Shown: in pieces, positions 25,654 to 33,088 of the stretch | How the letters are laid out: each line of letters starts with the position of its first letter | How positions within the stretch are numbered: position 1 is the first letter of the stretch | Assembly: GCA_016214035.1 (NCBI GenBank) | Contig: JACRPF010000005.1 | Coordinates: 434,001 to 498,000, forward strand | Direction of reading: 5' to 3' | Length of the DNA: 64,000 nucleotides | Source: Spirochaetota bacterium | GTDB lineage: Bacteria > Spirochaetota > Brachyspiria > Brachyspirales > JACRPF01 | The notes under the pieces: generated by a model | Databases searched by the model: none | What the model was told of the DNA's origin: nothing | Seen by the model: the letters and a program-made list of their open reading frames with translations, nothing else | Program-made: the position numbers and the translations under genes

Positions 25654-26525
25654 GCGAAAGTGTTGTGTATAAAAATGCATTAATATTTTATTTTGATTTA
25701 TTAGGCACAAAAAATAGAATATCTGATAACTGCGCTAACATAAATTACGATATTTTTAAAACATTCAAAGATATGACGACTTCAAATATAAAAATCAAAT
25801 ATACTTTCAGCTTATCCGATACTGTTGTATATGTAGTTGATGAAATAAAGCCAAACACCCTTTATTATATTTATTATTTTATGACAACACTGCAGTATGA
25901 ATTATTTCAAAGGCATGGTGTTTTTATTAGAGGATCAATTGTTCATGGGAAAATATTTTATTCGTCCGATGAGAATCTTATTTTTGGACCAGCATTAATT
26001 AAAGCGCATGCTATCGCGGAAAAACACGGCATGCCGCCACTTATATACGTAGATAAATCAGTGTTCGATGTTTTCAATAATGACCCAAAAGCTTTAATCT
26101 CAGACAGTAATTATATTGGAACGCCAGAAAAAGATTATTATGATTCGACATGGGATTCAATAAAGACAAGTTTTTTCAGCACATATACTGATATAAAAGG
26201 CATTGAACATACATATTGCGATTATCTTTTTAACGGATTGGGGTTCGCATCAAGTAAGATGGAAACATATAAGGAAATAAATGATGCATATCCGAAATTA
26301 TTGCAGGAGCATAAATCTGTTATTATGAGATGTCTAGCGTATTATAACGATGACAGTATATTGTCAAAATATTATTGGTTAGCAAGGTATCATAATAGAA
26401 CGATTCTCCGGCACATGATAAATAGTTCGTTTCTTATAAACAATAATAGTATTAAATCGCTGCTTATCGAGGGCTATTATGGACTGACGGAGGAGGAGAT
26501 AAAGGTGGTGGAGAGGAAGGGGTAG
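25650..26525 (+). CDS. Class III nucleotide cyclase-like protein (PycC-type), with RM tail
   Basis: 291 residues starting at the GTG that overlaps the RM stop. It matches the bacterial class III cyclase pattern found in Pycsar-type anti-phage genes. First metal Asp is D16 (IFYFDLLGTK), second D57 (TFSLSDTVVYVV); then FIRGSIVHGKI (R94-G95) and NLIFGPALIKAHAIAEK followed by PLIYVD. Such cyclases make cCMP or cUMP on infection to trigger an effector. No neighbouring PycTM or PycTIR protein is evident. The body is very AT-rich. The last 15 residues (YGLTEEEIKVVERKG) are instead homologous to the RM C-terminus, at DNA level too, so the natural C-terminus has been replaced or extended. Cyclase assignment is by motif; nucleotide specificity is unknown. 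Confidence 0.68.
   Translation: MSESVVYKNALIFYFDLLGTKNRISDNCANINYDIFKTFKDMTTSNIKIKYTFSLSDTVVYVVDEIKPNTLYYIYYFMTTLQYELFQRHGVFIRGSIVHGKIFYSSDENLIFGPALIKAHAIAEKHGMPPLIYVDKSVFDVFNNDPKALISDSNYIGTPEKDYYDSTWDSIKTSFFSTYTDIKGIEHTYCDYLFNGLGFASSKMETYKEINDAYPKLLQEHKSVIMRCLAYYNDDSILSKYYWLARYHNRTILRHMINSSFLINNNSIKSLLIEGYYGLTEEEIKVVERKG
26468..26525 (+). repeat. RM 3'-tail repeat, copy 2 (short)
   Basis: Bases around GGACTGACGGAGGAGGAGAT to the stop closely match copy 1 and copy 3. It encodes YYGLTEEEIKVVERKG. After it, an ATG at 26527 opens only an 11-codon frame that ends in the following REP palindrome. Confidence 0.82.
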
Positions 26526-26554
26526 CATGGCGGGAGAATACGGGGTGGTTCTGG

Positions 26555-26574
26555 CAAGGGGCTAAAGCCCCTTG
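26555..26574. repeat. REP palindrome, family 1, upstream of RAYT
   Basis: CAAGGGGCT-AA-AGCCCCTTG, 9-bp arms, between the cyclase-like ORF and the tyrosine transposase gene. Confidence 0.88.
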
Positions 26575-26632
26575 TCCTATGGAATGGCGGAAAAGGACAA
26601 GCATATGACAAAAGACACAACGATTATTAGAA

Positions 26633-26652
26633 CAAGGGGCTTCAGCCCCTTG
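26633..26652. repeat. REP palindrome, family 1, second copy upstream of RAYT
   Basis: CAAGGGGCT-TC-AGCCCCTTG, 78 bases after the previous copy and in the same orientation. The pair lies 100-200 bases before the transposase start, the usual setting of REP sequences beside their RAYT gene. Confidence 0.88.
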
Positions 26653-26754
26653 CCAGAAATCTCGACTTGTTTCTTGCCCGCCGAGATGTTCAACCCCCCT
26701 TGCCAAGTAACTCGTCTGCTTCCATGCCAGACATCTCGCGGAGATTCTGATTCT

Positions 26755-27363
26755 ATGGAATTATGGCATATCACATTAGTGACACATAACTCACGCGTTT
26801 CTCAGCGGATGATTGAGTACAACGTGGAACGAGGAGAGCCGCTCAGACTTGACAGCGCGGCGGAACTGATAATCACGAGCGAAATAGCAAAGATCATCGG
26901 AAAACATGGATATCAAATCTATGCATACAATATTTGCGTTGATCATGTACACATACTGCTGAAATGTGCCGCTGATGCCGTGCCTGATGTGGTTAAGACC
27001 ATAAAAGCGTTATCATCGATGCAATACAAGAAAAGTTTGGGAATACAGGATGATGAGAAGTTCCATCTCTGGGCGCAGAAATTTAATCGCTGGCTCATCG
27101 AGTCGGATGAACAGTTGTATAACACAATGGCGTATATTATCAGCAACAGACGGAAACATGGTTTGCCGGAGATACAGGAACTCGACAATATCATATCGGG
27201 AATGGTTGCGGCGGGAGAATGTGGCAAGGAGGTATTGAAGCAGAAGATAGACGCGATTGACGTGCAGAATGATGCGCTGGTGTATGAGCCGTATGGGCTG
27301 ACGGAGGAGGACGATTCGGCTACGCTCAGCGCAGGAATAAAGGTGGTGGAGGGGAAGGCGTGA
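26755..27363 (+). CDS. REP-associated tyrosine transposase (RAYT, Y1/IS200-like)
   Basis: 202 residues from the ATG at 26755; the upstream frame extension translates REP sequence and is rejected. HUH motif H64-V-H66 (YNICVDHVHILLK) and catalytic Tyr candidate Y127 in MAYIISNRRKHGLPE are both present, so it should nick single-stranded REP hairpins. RAYTs are single-copy, domesticated relatives of IS200/IS605 that spread REP sequences. Two REP palindromes lie directly upstream. The C-terminal 45 residues (LKQKIDAIDVQNDALVYEPY onwards) are not RAYT sequence. They are a copy of the RM C-terminus, with a 27-base in-frame insertion. GGAG lies 12 bases before the ATG, a weak site. Confidence 0.82.
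   Translation: MELWHITLVTHNSRVSQRMIEYNVERGEPLRLDSAAELIITSEIAKIIGKHGYQIYAYNICVDHVHILLKCAADAVPDVVKTIKALSSMQYKKSLGIQDDEKFHLWAQKFNRWLIESDEQLYNTMAYIISNRRKHGLPEIQELDNIISGMVAAGECGKEVLKQKIDAIDVQNDALVYEPYGLTEEDDSATLSAGIKVVEGKA
27225..27363 (+). repeat. RM 3'-tail repeat, copy 3 (with insertion)
   Basis: Matches copy 1 from AAGGAGGTATTGAAGCAGAA to GGAGGGGAAGGCGTGA. A 27-base segment containing GGCTACGCTCAGCGCAGG interrupts it in frame between GAGGAG and ATAAAGG. The final GTGA again provides a coupled start for the next short frame. Confidence 0.84.
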
Positions 27364-27502
27364 ATATTTGTTCCAGTACTATTTCATATTTTACAAAAGC
27401 ATATAAAAATGTAATAAGAATATTACCTTTCGGTTTTTTTCATATAAATGATAAGAAAAAGCCGATAAAGAAGAAATTGCAATTTCAATTGACCACTAAC
27501 TA
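27360..27502 (+). CDS. Short AT-rich ORF coupled to tail copy 3
   Basis: A 47-codon frame from the GTG that overlaps the transposase stop (GTGA), with the tail's GGAGGGG as ribosome-binding site, to TAA at 27500. It is lysine-rich at the end (INDKKKPIKKKLQ). The same arrangement starts the cyclase-like gene, so it may be the remnant of another inserted module or a chance frame. No similarity recognised. Confidence 0.3.
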
Positions 27503-27504
27503 AA

Positions 27505-28464
27505 ATGCGTCACATTGTTCGAATTAAGTCATCTGAGTATTCTATGAAAAATTTAATAAAAGGCATAGATTCGATTCGGACTATGATCAATAAGCCGAGA
27601 CGACAAAATATAATATTACAAAATAGAGTGACTTGGAATACATTATGTTCTTCCCTAGATACTATAGAAGACACCAGTCACGCAATTGGAGAATACATAT
27701 CGTTGTCCAATAATAATTATTCAACTGGTTTTTCGTATGTGATAGTATATGGTGTTATGCAGGCAATGTTTTTACAGCAAGATGCAGTAATACACATTGC
27801 ATCTTCATTAGGAAATAATTTAGCGCTTGATGATGAGCTAAAGAAAATTCGCGAGATTAGAAATAGTAGTACCGGGCATCCTGTAAGAGATAGAGGAGAC
27901 AATAAATCATTCAACTATATCCAACACTGTGGAATGACTCATCTAAAATTTCGCCTTGTAAGTTATTGCCCAAATAAATCGGATCCAACGTTTTCTGATA
28001 TTGACATCTTAAAACTTATTGATAAACAAAAAGAAATAATATCGAAATATATTAATGATTTAATTCTATTTCTAGAAAAGGAAGAAAAAACACACAAAGA
28101 GGAATTTATGAATACAAAGCTGAAGGCGTATTTTAGTCATTTTAATTATAATATAGGCAAAGTATATGAATGCATAAGTAATATTGATTATAAACAATTG
28201 AGCTTAATTAATCTTAATGAGATTGTATCGAATATAGAAAAGGCCAAGAGCGAGTTAAATAAACGATCGTTGTTGGGCAATGTTCCAGGAATTGAATATA
28301 ATCTAGAAGAAATTAATTACCCGATAAATAAACTACAATCATATTTTAATGATGAGATCAAGTTGCATGACAAAGAAATAAAGATATTAATATATTTCAT
28401 ACATAAAAAAACCGAAGAGCTAATTAGAATGTTTGAAGAAATTGATAATGACTATTGTGAATAG
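27505..28464 (+). CDS. Uncharacterised protein with a HEPN-type R-x5-H motif
   Basis: 319 residues, AT-rich, mostly helical, no membrane segment. YGVMQAMFLQQDAVIHIAS followed by KIREIRNSSTGHP contains R119-N-S-S-T-G-H125, the R-x4/6-H signature with a polar residue after the Arg that marks HEPN ribonucleases of toxin and anti-phage systems. The second half is coiled-coil-like. Start at 27505 has no clear ribosome-binding site; the ATG at 27544 is an alternative. It lies between the transposase and the RhuM gene in a defence-like island and could be an effector of the neighbouring cyclase, but that is speculation. No family name can be given from sequence alone. Confidence 0.6.
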   Translation: MRHIVRIKSSEYSMKNLIKGIDSIRTMINKPRRQNIILQNRVTWNTLCSSLDTIEDTSHAIGEYISLSNNNYSTGFSYVIVYGVMQAMFLQQDAVIHIASSLGNNLALDDELKKIREIRNSSTGHPVRDRGDNKSFNYIQHCGMTHLKFRLVSYCPNKSDPTFSDIDILKLIDKQKEIISKYINDLILFLEKEEKTHKEEFMNTKLKAYFSHFNYNIGKVYECISNIDYKQLSLINLNEIVSNIEKAKSELNKRSLLGNVPGIEYNLEEINYPINKLQSYFNDEIKLHDKEIKILIYFIHKKTEELIRMFEEIDNDYCE

Positions 28465-28488
28465 TAATGAATCTTTTCGAGGTGTATA

Positions 28489-29517
28489 ATGCTAAGTAAT
28501 AGAAAAATCCCCGATGACCAAATTACCATATACCAAAACGCGGATGGGAACATCAATATAGAAGTCCTCTATGCAAATGAAAACATCTGGCTTCCGCAGA
28601 AACGCATGGCGGAACTATTTGAATGCAGCACCGATAATATATCGCTTCACCTGAAAAACATATACGATGAAGGCGAACTTGACCGGAAGGCAACTGCCGA
28701 GGATTTCTCGGTAGTTCAAAAAGAGGGCAGCCGGGAAGTGACGCGCACCGTTACATGCTATTCCCTTGAAGCTATCATCGCCGTGGGTTATCGGGTAAAC
28801 TCCGCGCGGGGCACGCAATTTCGTCAATGGGCTATAACAATACTGCAAAAATATATACACAAGGGATTCGCCATCGACGGTGACCGATTCAAATACGGTT
28901 CGCGGTTCAGTACGCGATATTTTGACGATTTGCTGGAAGAAATACGCGAAATTCGCGCGAGTGAACGGATGGCGTATCAGAAGATAACAGATATCTACGC
29001 GACATCGATTGATTATTCACCCAAGGCGGCGGATACGAAGCAGTTTTTTGCCGTTGTACAGAACAAGCTTCACTTTGCCATAACCGGAAAAACCGCCGCG
29101 GAGATCATTGCGGACCGCGTTGACAGTGAAAAGCCGCACATGGGGCTGTCCTCGTGGCGAAAAGGCCCTTCGGGAAAAATACTTCCGGGCGATGTAACGG
29201 TGGCAAAGAATTATCTAGATAAACAAGAGCTCGATCACTTGAACCGAATTGTATCCATGTACCTTGATTACGCGGAATTGCAGGCGGTTCGCAATAAGCC
29301 GATGTACATGAAGGATTGGGTGGAAAAACTGAATGCGTTTCTGAAATTCAGCGAATATGAGATTCTTACTAACGCGGGAGCAATAAGTCACGAGATTGCA
29401 CTTGCGCTTGCCATGAAAGAATATGATAAGTATCGTATTGCTCAGGATAAGGAATATCTATCGGATTTTGACAGGGAAATCAAACGTATCACAGAGAAAG
29501 ATGTTGATAAAAAATAA
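28489..29517 (+). CDS. RhuM-family protein
   Basis: 342 residues. Recognised by the RhuM pattern: an N-terminal domain (WLPQKRMAELFECSTDNISL, then SREVTRTVTCYSLEAIIAVG and GTQFRQWAITILQKYIHKGF) and a C-terminal helical domain with NKLHFAITGKTAAEIIADR and SHEIALALAMKEYDKYR. GAGGTG lies seven bases before the ATG. RhuM proteins were named from a Salmonella pathogenicity island. They are common in accessory and defence-type regions across bacteria, and their biochemical role is unknown. GC is higher than in the gene before it, so it probably arrived separately. Confidence 0.85.
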   Translation: MLSNRKIPDDQITIYQNADGNINIEVLYANENIWLPQKRMAELFECSTDNISLHLKNIYDEGELDRKATAEDFSVVQKEGSREVTRTVTCYSLEAIIAVGYRVNSARGTQFRQWAITILQKYIHKGFAIDGDRFKYGSRFSTRYFDDLLEEIREIRASERMAYQKITDIYATSIDYSPKAADTKQFFAVVQNKLHFAITGKTAAEIIADRVDSEKPHMGLSSWRKGPSGKILPGDVTVAKNYLDKQELDHLNRIVSMYLDYAELQAVRNKPMYMKDWVEKLNAFLKFSEYEILTNAGAISHEIALALAMKEYDKYRIAQDKEYLSDFDREIKRITEKDVDKK

Positions 29518-29870
29518 TGGGATAACCCACGTTACCTCGATACGAACACACGAAATACATGCAGGTATCCCGACGAATCCGTTGATTACCAAGACTACAT
29601 TGACATTGTGTTGCTTTCTGCTTTTATCATGCAACATTCCAATTCCACTCGGCGATAACATCTCTGGAAAAACAGAACATGTAAAACACTGAATGTCCGT
29701 GTACAGGGAAGGATTGGGGGAAAGTGAGACCCGTGAATTGTCACGGCATAGCCTGATTGGACAGAGGGGCATGCCCCGCTGTCCAATCAGGCTATGCCGA
29801 ATGACACAGTACCGCTTGTGATATTACCTGAATCAGATATTGGACGCGCTGTCGCTTGCGGGATGCGCCC
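29518..29870. other. Gene-free stretch with a large palindrome
   Basis: No frame here has coding character. 29518-29743 shows nothing I recognise; 29744-29799 is a near-perfect inverted repeat (separate entry); the rest is spacer before the GxxExxY gene. Confidence 0.6.
29744..29799. repeat. 56-bp near-perfect palindrome
   Basis: CGGCATAGCCTGATTGGACA pairs with TGTCCAATCAGGCTATGCCG around a GGGGCATGCCCC centre. It follows RhuM and precedes GxxExxY (convergent), so it could serve as a two-way terminator. The GGGGCA/TGCCCC core also occurs in the hairpin at 31911-31968. Confidence 0.85.
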
Positions 29871-30266
29871 CTACACCCCGTTCGCCACCCGCACAATTCC
29901 TTCCTTCAATAACGCGGTATTGAAATTCAACAACAGCCCCAGCTTCAGTCCGGTGGTTTTGAGATACGTCAGTAACTGTTTCTTATGCACCGGCTGAATA
30001 TTCTCCACCGACTTGACCTCAATGATGACCTTTTTCTCAACGATGATGTCCGCCCGAAACCCGAATTCAAATTCGATACCATCATAAACAACCGGGATAA
30101 CTGTTTCCGATTCAACCGCAAGACCCGCTTTGCGTAATTCATGCACCAGCACTTTATGATACACCGACTCGAGCAGCCCCGGCCCGAGTTTTGAATGAAT
30201 TTCAATAGCCTTTGAAACAATAATTCCTGAAATTCGGTTTTCAGTGATGTTGAGATCGTACTGCAT
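29871..30266 (-). CDS. GxxExxY-family PD-(D/E)xK-like protein
   Basis: 131 residues from the ATG at 30266, which has GGAGG at five to six bases; an ATG four codons earlier lacks one. The name-giving motif is in KLGPGLLESVYHKVL. FRADIIVEKKVIIEVKSVE has the D...E-x-K arrangement of PD-(D/E)xK nucleases. The function of the family is unknown. It is widespread near mobile DNA and in REP-rich regions. A truncated inverted copy of its 5' end lies at 30387-30412. Confidence 0.88.
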   Translation of the reverse strand: MQYDLNITENRISGIIVSKAIEIHSKLGPGLLESVYHKVLVHELRKAGLAVESETVIPVVYDGIEFEFGFRADIIVEKKVIIEVKSVENIQPVHKKQLLTYLKTTGLKLGLLLNFNTALLKEGIVRVANGV

Positions 30267-30412
30267 GAATGCCTCCATCGTTTTTTTATTAACCCAGAAT
30301 GCCGAACGAAGCAGGAGTCAAGGGTCGCCGTATCCGGCGACTCGCGCAGCCCTTGACTCCTGCGAGTGAGGCATTATCACGTGCAGAAAACGATGGAGGT
30401 ATTCATGCAGTA
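30258..30412. repeat. Inverted duplication of the GxxExxY 5' end
   Basis: The 26-base stretch at 30258-30283 (start region of GxxExxY, including GGAGG and ATG) reappears in opposite orientation at 30387-30412 with one mismatch. The right copy breaks off after MQY. A palindrome at 30298-30375 lies between them. Confidence 0.82.
30298..30375. repeat. Large palindromic element
   Basis: GCAGGAGTCAAGGG pairs with CCCTTGACTCCTGC; inside, GTCGCCG/CGGCGAC form a second stem, and outside AATGCC pairs with GGCATT. REP-like, single copy in this window. Confidence 0.82.
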
Positions 30413-30434
30413 CACGTATATCTCTGCGCTCCCT

Positions 30435-30470
30435 GCGTCTCTGCGAGAGAATGATTCCTCGCAGAGACGC
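30435..30470. repeat. Hairpin GCGTCTCTGCG / CGCAGAGACGC
   Basis: Perfect 11-bp stem with a 14-base loop, extended on both sides by degenerate GCGTCT-like repeats. Resembles dispersed palindromic repeats common in REP-bearing genomes. Confidence 0.75.
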
Positions 30471-30670
30471 AAAGACGCAACGGGCGTTTTCATATCCCCC
30501 TGCCTTGTCGCATGCGGGACGCGCCCCTTCCCCCAACCCCTACCCCGTTTCACAGGGCAGGGGAGCGCCTCATGCATGATCTGTGTCAAAGCCGAGAACG
30601 TCCGTGTCTTCCCTTTCCCTCCATTTATGGTACTATACACCTCATCCGTAATACTCGAGGAGCAACGAAA

Positions 30671-31900
30671 ATGGACAGCTACATTCAGAGCCTATTTTCC
30701 GAACGCATCGGCGGAATCAAGTTCGGGAAGGATACCACGATATACAAGTTCGAGAAGATAAAGCGCGCCAAGCGTGAAGCGGTAAAGAACCATCCCGACA
30801 TCCCGCTCATCGACGCGGGGGTGGGCGAGCCCGACGAGGGCGCATTCGCGGGTGTTGTGCAGAAGCTCTCCGAAGAGGCGGGTAAGCGCGAGAACCGCTA
30901 TTATTCGGACAACGGCATCAATGAGTTCAAGCAGGCCGCGGCGTCATATATGCAGCGCGTCTTCGGCGTCACGCTCGATCCGGATACGGAGATAATACAC
31001 GGCATCGGCAGCAAGCCCGTACTCGCGATGCTTCCGCTTACGCTCATCAATCCGGGCGATGTATCGATACTCACCGTCCCGGGCTATCCGGTGCTCGGCA
31101 CGCATACGAAGTATCTCGGCGGCGAGGTGTTCAATCTTCCGCTTACCAAGGCAAATAACTTCTTGCCCGATCTCAAGAGTATTCCGGCGGATATCGCCAA
31201 GCGTGCAAAGATATTATTGCTTAACTATCCGAACAATCCCACCGGCAGGAACGCGACGGTTGAGTTCTACAAGGAAGTCATCGATTTCGCGAAGAAGAAC
31301 AATGTCATCGTCGTGCAGGATGCGGCATACGCGGCGCTTACGTTCACCGGAAAGCCGCTGTCATTCCTCTCCGTCCCGGGCGCGAAGGATGTTGGCATCG
31401 AGATACATTCCATGTCAAAGGCGTTTAACATGACCGGCTGGCGTCTCGCGTTCGTCTGCGGAAATCCGCTGCTCATCAGCGCATACGGTACCGTGAAGGA
31501 CAACATCGATTCGGGTCAGTTCATGGCGATACAGAAGGCGGGCATCTACGCGCTCGAACATACCGAGATGACCGAAGCCATCGTCACCAAGTACAAGCGG
31601 CGCATGAAGAAGTTCACGGCGCTTCTCAGTAAGCTCGGATTCAAGGCCGAGATGCCCGACGGCACGTTCTATCTCTACGTTGAAGCGCCCAAGGGCACAG
31701 CGTCGGGAAAGACATTCGCCACCGCGGAGGATTTCTCGCAGTTCCTCATCCGCGAGAAGCTCATATCGTCGGTGCCGTGGGACGATGTGGGGCATTTCAT
31801 CCGGTTCACCGTCACCTTCGTTGCTGACGGCGAGGCTGAAGAGGACCGCATACTCGGCGAGATAGAAAAGCGGTTGTCGAGCGAAAAGTATATCTTTTAG
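30671..31900 (+). CDS. dapL: LL-diaminopimelate aminotransferase
   Basis: 409 residues, the usual DapL length, from the ATG at 30671. The PLP-dependent class I aminotransferase fold shows KILLLNYPNNPTGR, VVQDAAYAALTF and the cofactor Lys K250 in EIHSMSKAFNMTGWRLAF. The N-terminus, SERIGGIKFGKDTTIYKFEK, is characteristic of LL-DAP aminotransferases. The enzyme converts tetrahydrodipicolinate directly to LL-diaminopimelate, bypassing DapD/DapC/DapE, in lysine and peptidoglycan synthesis; it is known from chlamydiae, Leptospira, plants and others. A core gene directly after the accessory island, marking the island's right border. It is followed by a strong hairpin. Confidence 0.93.
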   Translation: MDSYIQSLFSERIGGIKFGKDTTIYKFEKIKRAKREAVKNHPDIPLIDAGVGEPDEGAFAGVVQKLSEEAGKRENRYYSDNGINEFKQAAASYMQRVFGVTLDPDTEIIHGIGSKPVLAMLPLTLINPGDVSILTVPGYPVLGTHTKYLGGEVFNLPLTKANNFLPDLKSIPADIAKRAKILLLNYPNNPTGRNATVEFYKEVIDFAKKNNVIVVQDAAYAALTFTGKPLSFLSVPGAKDVGIEIHSMSKAFNMTGWRLAFVCGNPLLISAYGTVKDNIDSGQFMAIQKAGIYALEHTEMTEAIVTKYKRRMKKFTALLSKLGFKAEMPDGTFYLYVEAPKGTASGKTFATAEDFSQFLIREKLISSVPWDDVGHFIRFTVTFVADGEAEEDRILGEIEKRLSSEKYIF

Positions 31901-31910
31901 ATGATGAAAA

Positions 31911-31968
31911 TACCGGATAGCGGGGCATCCCTCGACTACGCTCGGGAACCGTGCCCCGCTGTCCGGTA
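31911..31968. repeat. Palindrome after dapL
   Basis: TACCGGATAGCGGGGCA pairs with TGCCCCGCTGTCCGGTA (one mismatch). TCCC...GGGA forms an inner stem around CTCGACTACGCTC. No T run follows, so it is probably a REP-type element that may also end transcription. Confidence 0.8.
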
Positions 31969-32025
31969 ATAATACTGCTTTCAAATTTGTACGGGCATAT
32001 GTATATACAGGAGTGAGGATATATC

Positions 32026-33051
32026 ATGAACAAAATCCGAAAATCCTTTACCGTTGTTATTCTTCTGTTCTGCGGTGTGTTTTTGCCGCTTTCCGCCTGG
32101 GATTATACGGGACACCGTATCGTCAACCGGCTGGCACTTGCCGGACTTCCGCAGGGTTTTCCATCGTTTGTCGCGGCACCGGATGCGAGCGAACGGATTC
32201 TCTTTCTCGGGGGTGAGCCGGACCGTTTCCGTAATTCGCCGGAATATACGTTCCTGCATGTCGCCAATACCGATCACTACTTTGATATCGAATATCTTCC
32301 GCTGCACGGACTCGATCCTGTAAAAATATCTCCGTTCCGCTATGACTTTGCCGTTGCATTCGCCGCCGCGCGTACGTCACATCCCGGAGCAATCCCCGGA
32401 CTCGACAAACAGCGCAATCGCGATCACACGCGCGAGTGGCCGGGCTTTCTGCCGTGGGCTATAACAGAAAACTATGCGCGGCTCTCGTCGGCATTTTCAT
32501 ATCTGGCCGCATACCGCCGTTACGGTACGCCAACGGAGATTGCGAATGCAGAGGCAAGCGTGATCTATTATATGGGCGTGCTCGGCCATTATGCGGGCGA
32601 CGCCGCGCAACCGCTGCACACCACGAAGCATTTCAACGGGTGGACGGGCGATAATCCGAAAGCGTACACGACAGCACGTTCATTCCATCAGCTCATCGAC
32701 GGCGGATATATAGAAAAGTCGGATATCACTGCTGAAAAAATGCTGCCGCGCGCATTGACTGCACGGATATATTCGACCAACGTCGATAGTGAAGGGCGGC
32801 CGGGAATATTCAGTGAAGCCATGCGGTTTATCGAACATAATAATGATCTGGTCGAGCCTCTCTATGCGCTTGAAAAGACGGGTGCGTTCACGAACGCCGG
32901 CAATACCGGCGCGAAGGAATTCATCGATGCACGGCTGTATGCGGCGGGTGAATTCCTGTCGTCGCTCTGGCGCACCGCGTACGAGACTGCTCCGCCGGAC
33001 ACGTATCTTCTGAAACATCTTGAACAGCGGAAGACTGCTGCGGGGAAGTGA
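32026..33051 (+). CDS. Secreted S1/P1-type zinc nuclease / phospholipase C-like
   Basis: 341 residues with a signal peptide ending LPLSA|WDYTGH. In S1/P1 nucleases and zinc phospholipases C the first mature residue is a Trp whose backbone binds zinc, and here cleavage would give exactly Trp-Asp-Tyr-Thr-Gly-His. Further ligands are visible in FLHVANTDHYFD, VLGHYAGDAAQPLHTTKHFNGW and SFHQLIDGGYIE. It probably hydrolyses nucleic acid or phospholipid outside the cytoplasm. AGGAG precedes the ATG at 32026. The choice between nuclease and lipase cannot be made from motifs alone. Confidence 0.83.
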   Translation: MNKIRKSFTVVILLFCGVFLPLSAWDYTGHRIVNRLALAGLPQGFPSFVAAPDASERILFLGGEPDRFRNSPEYTFLHVANTDHYFDIEYLPLHGLDPVKISPFRYDFAVAFAAARTSHPGAIPGLDKQRNRDHTREWPGFLPWAITENYARLSSAFSYLAAYRRYGTPTEIANAEASVIYYMGVLGHYAGDAAQPLHTTKHFNGWTGDNPKAYTTARSFHQLIDGGYIEKSDITAEKMLPRALTARIYSTNVDSEGRPGIFSEAMRFIEHNNDLVEPLYALEKTGAFTNAGNTGAKEFIDARLYAAGEFLSSLWRTAYETAPPDTYLLKHLEQRKTAAGK

Positions 33052-33060
33052 CTGCTTCTG

Positions 33061-33088
33061 TTGACATAGTGTTCAGAATTATTATATT
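33061..33088 (+). promoter_or_regulatory. Promoter of the DUF1761 gene with inverted repeat over the -10
   Basis: TTGACA at 33061-33066, 16 bases, TATATT at 33083-33088. TTCAGAA (33072-33078) and TTCTGAA (33089-33095) form a spaced inverted repeat that encloses the -10 box, a good position for a repressor. Confidence 0.72.

Larger units (their letters stand above)
30279..30670. other. Gene-free, palindrome-dense stretch
   Basis: Between GxxExxY and dapL lie only palindromic elements: 30298-30375, the start duplication, and the hairpin at 30435-30470. GC-rich pyrimidine tracts follow at about 30528-30560. An ATACTCGAGGAG segment right before dapL holds its ribosome-binding site (GAGGAG, 8 bases before the ATG). 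Confidence 0.6.

Noticed and set aside
26572-26754. N-terminal extension of the tyrosine transposase
   Set aside because: It translates a REP palindrome and its flanks; the HUH domain begins normally at the ATG at 26755.
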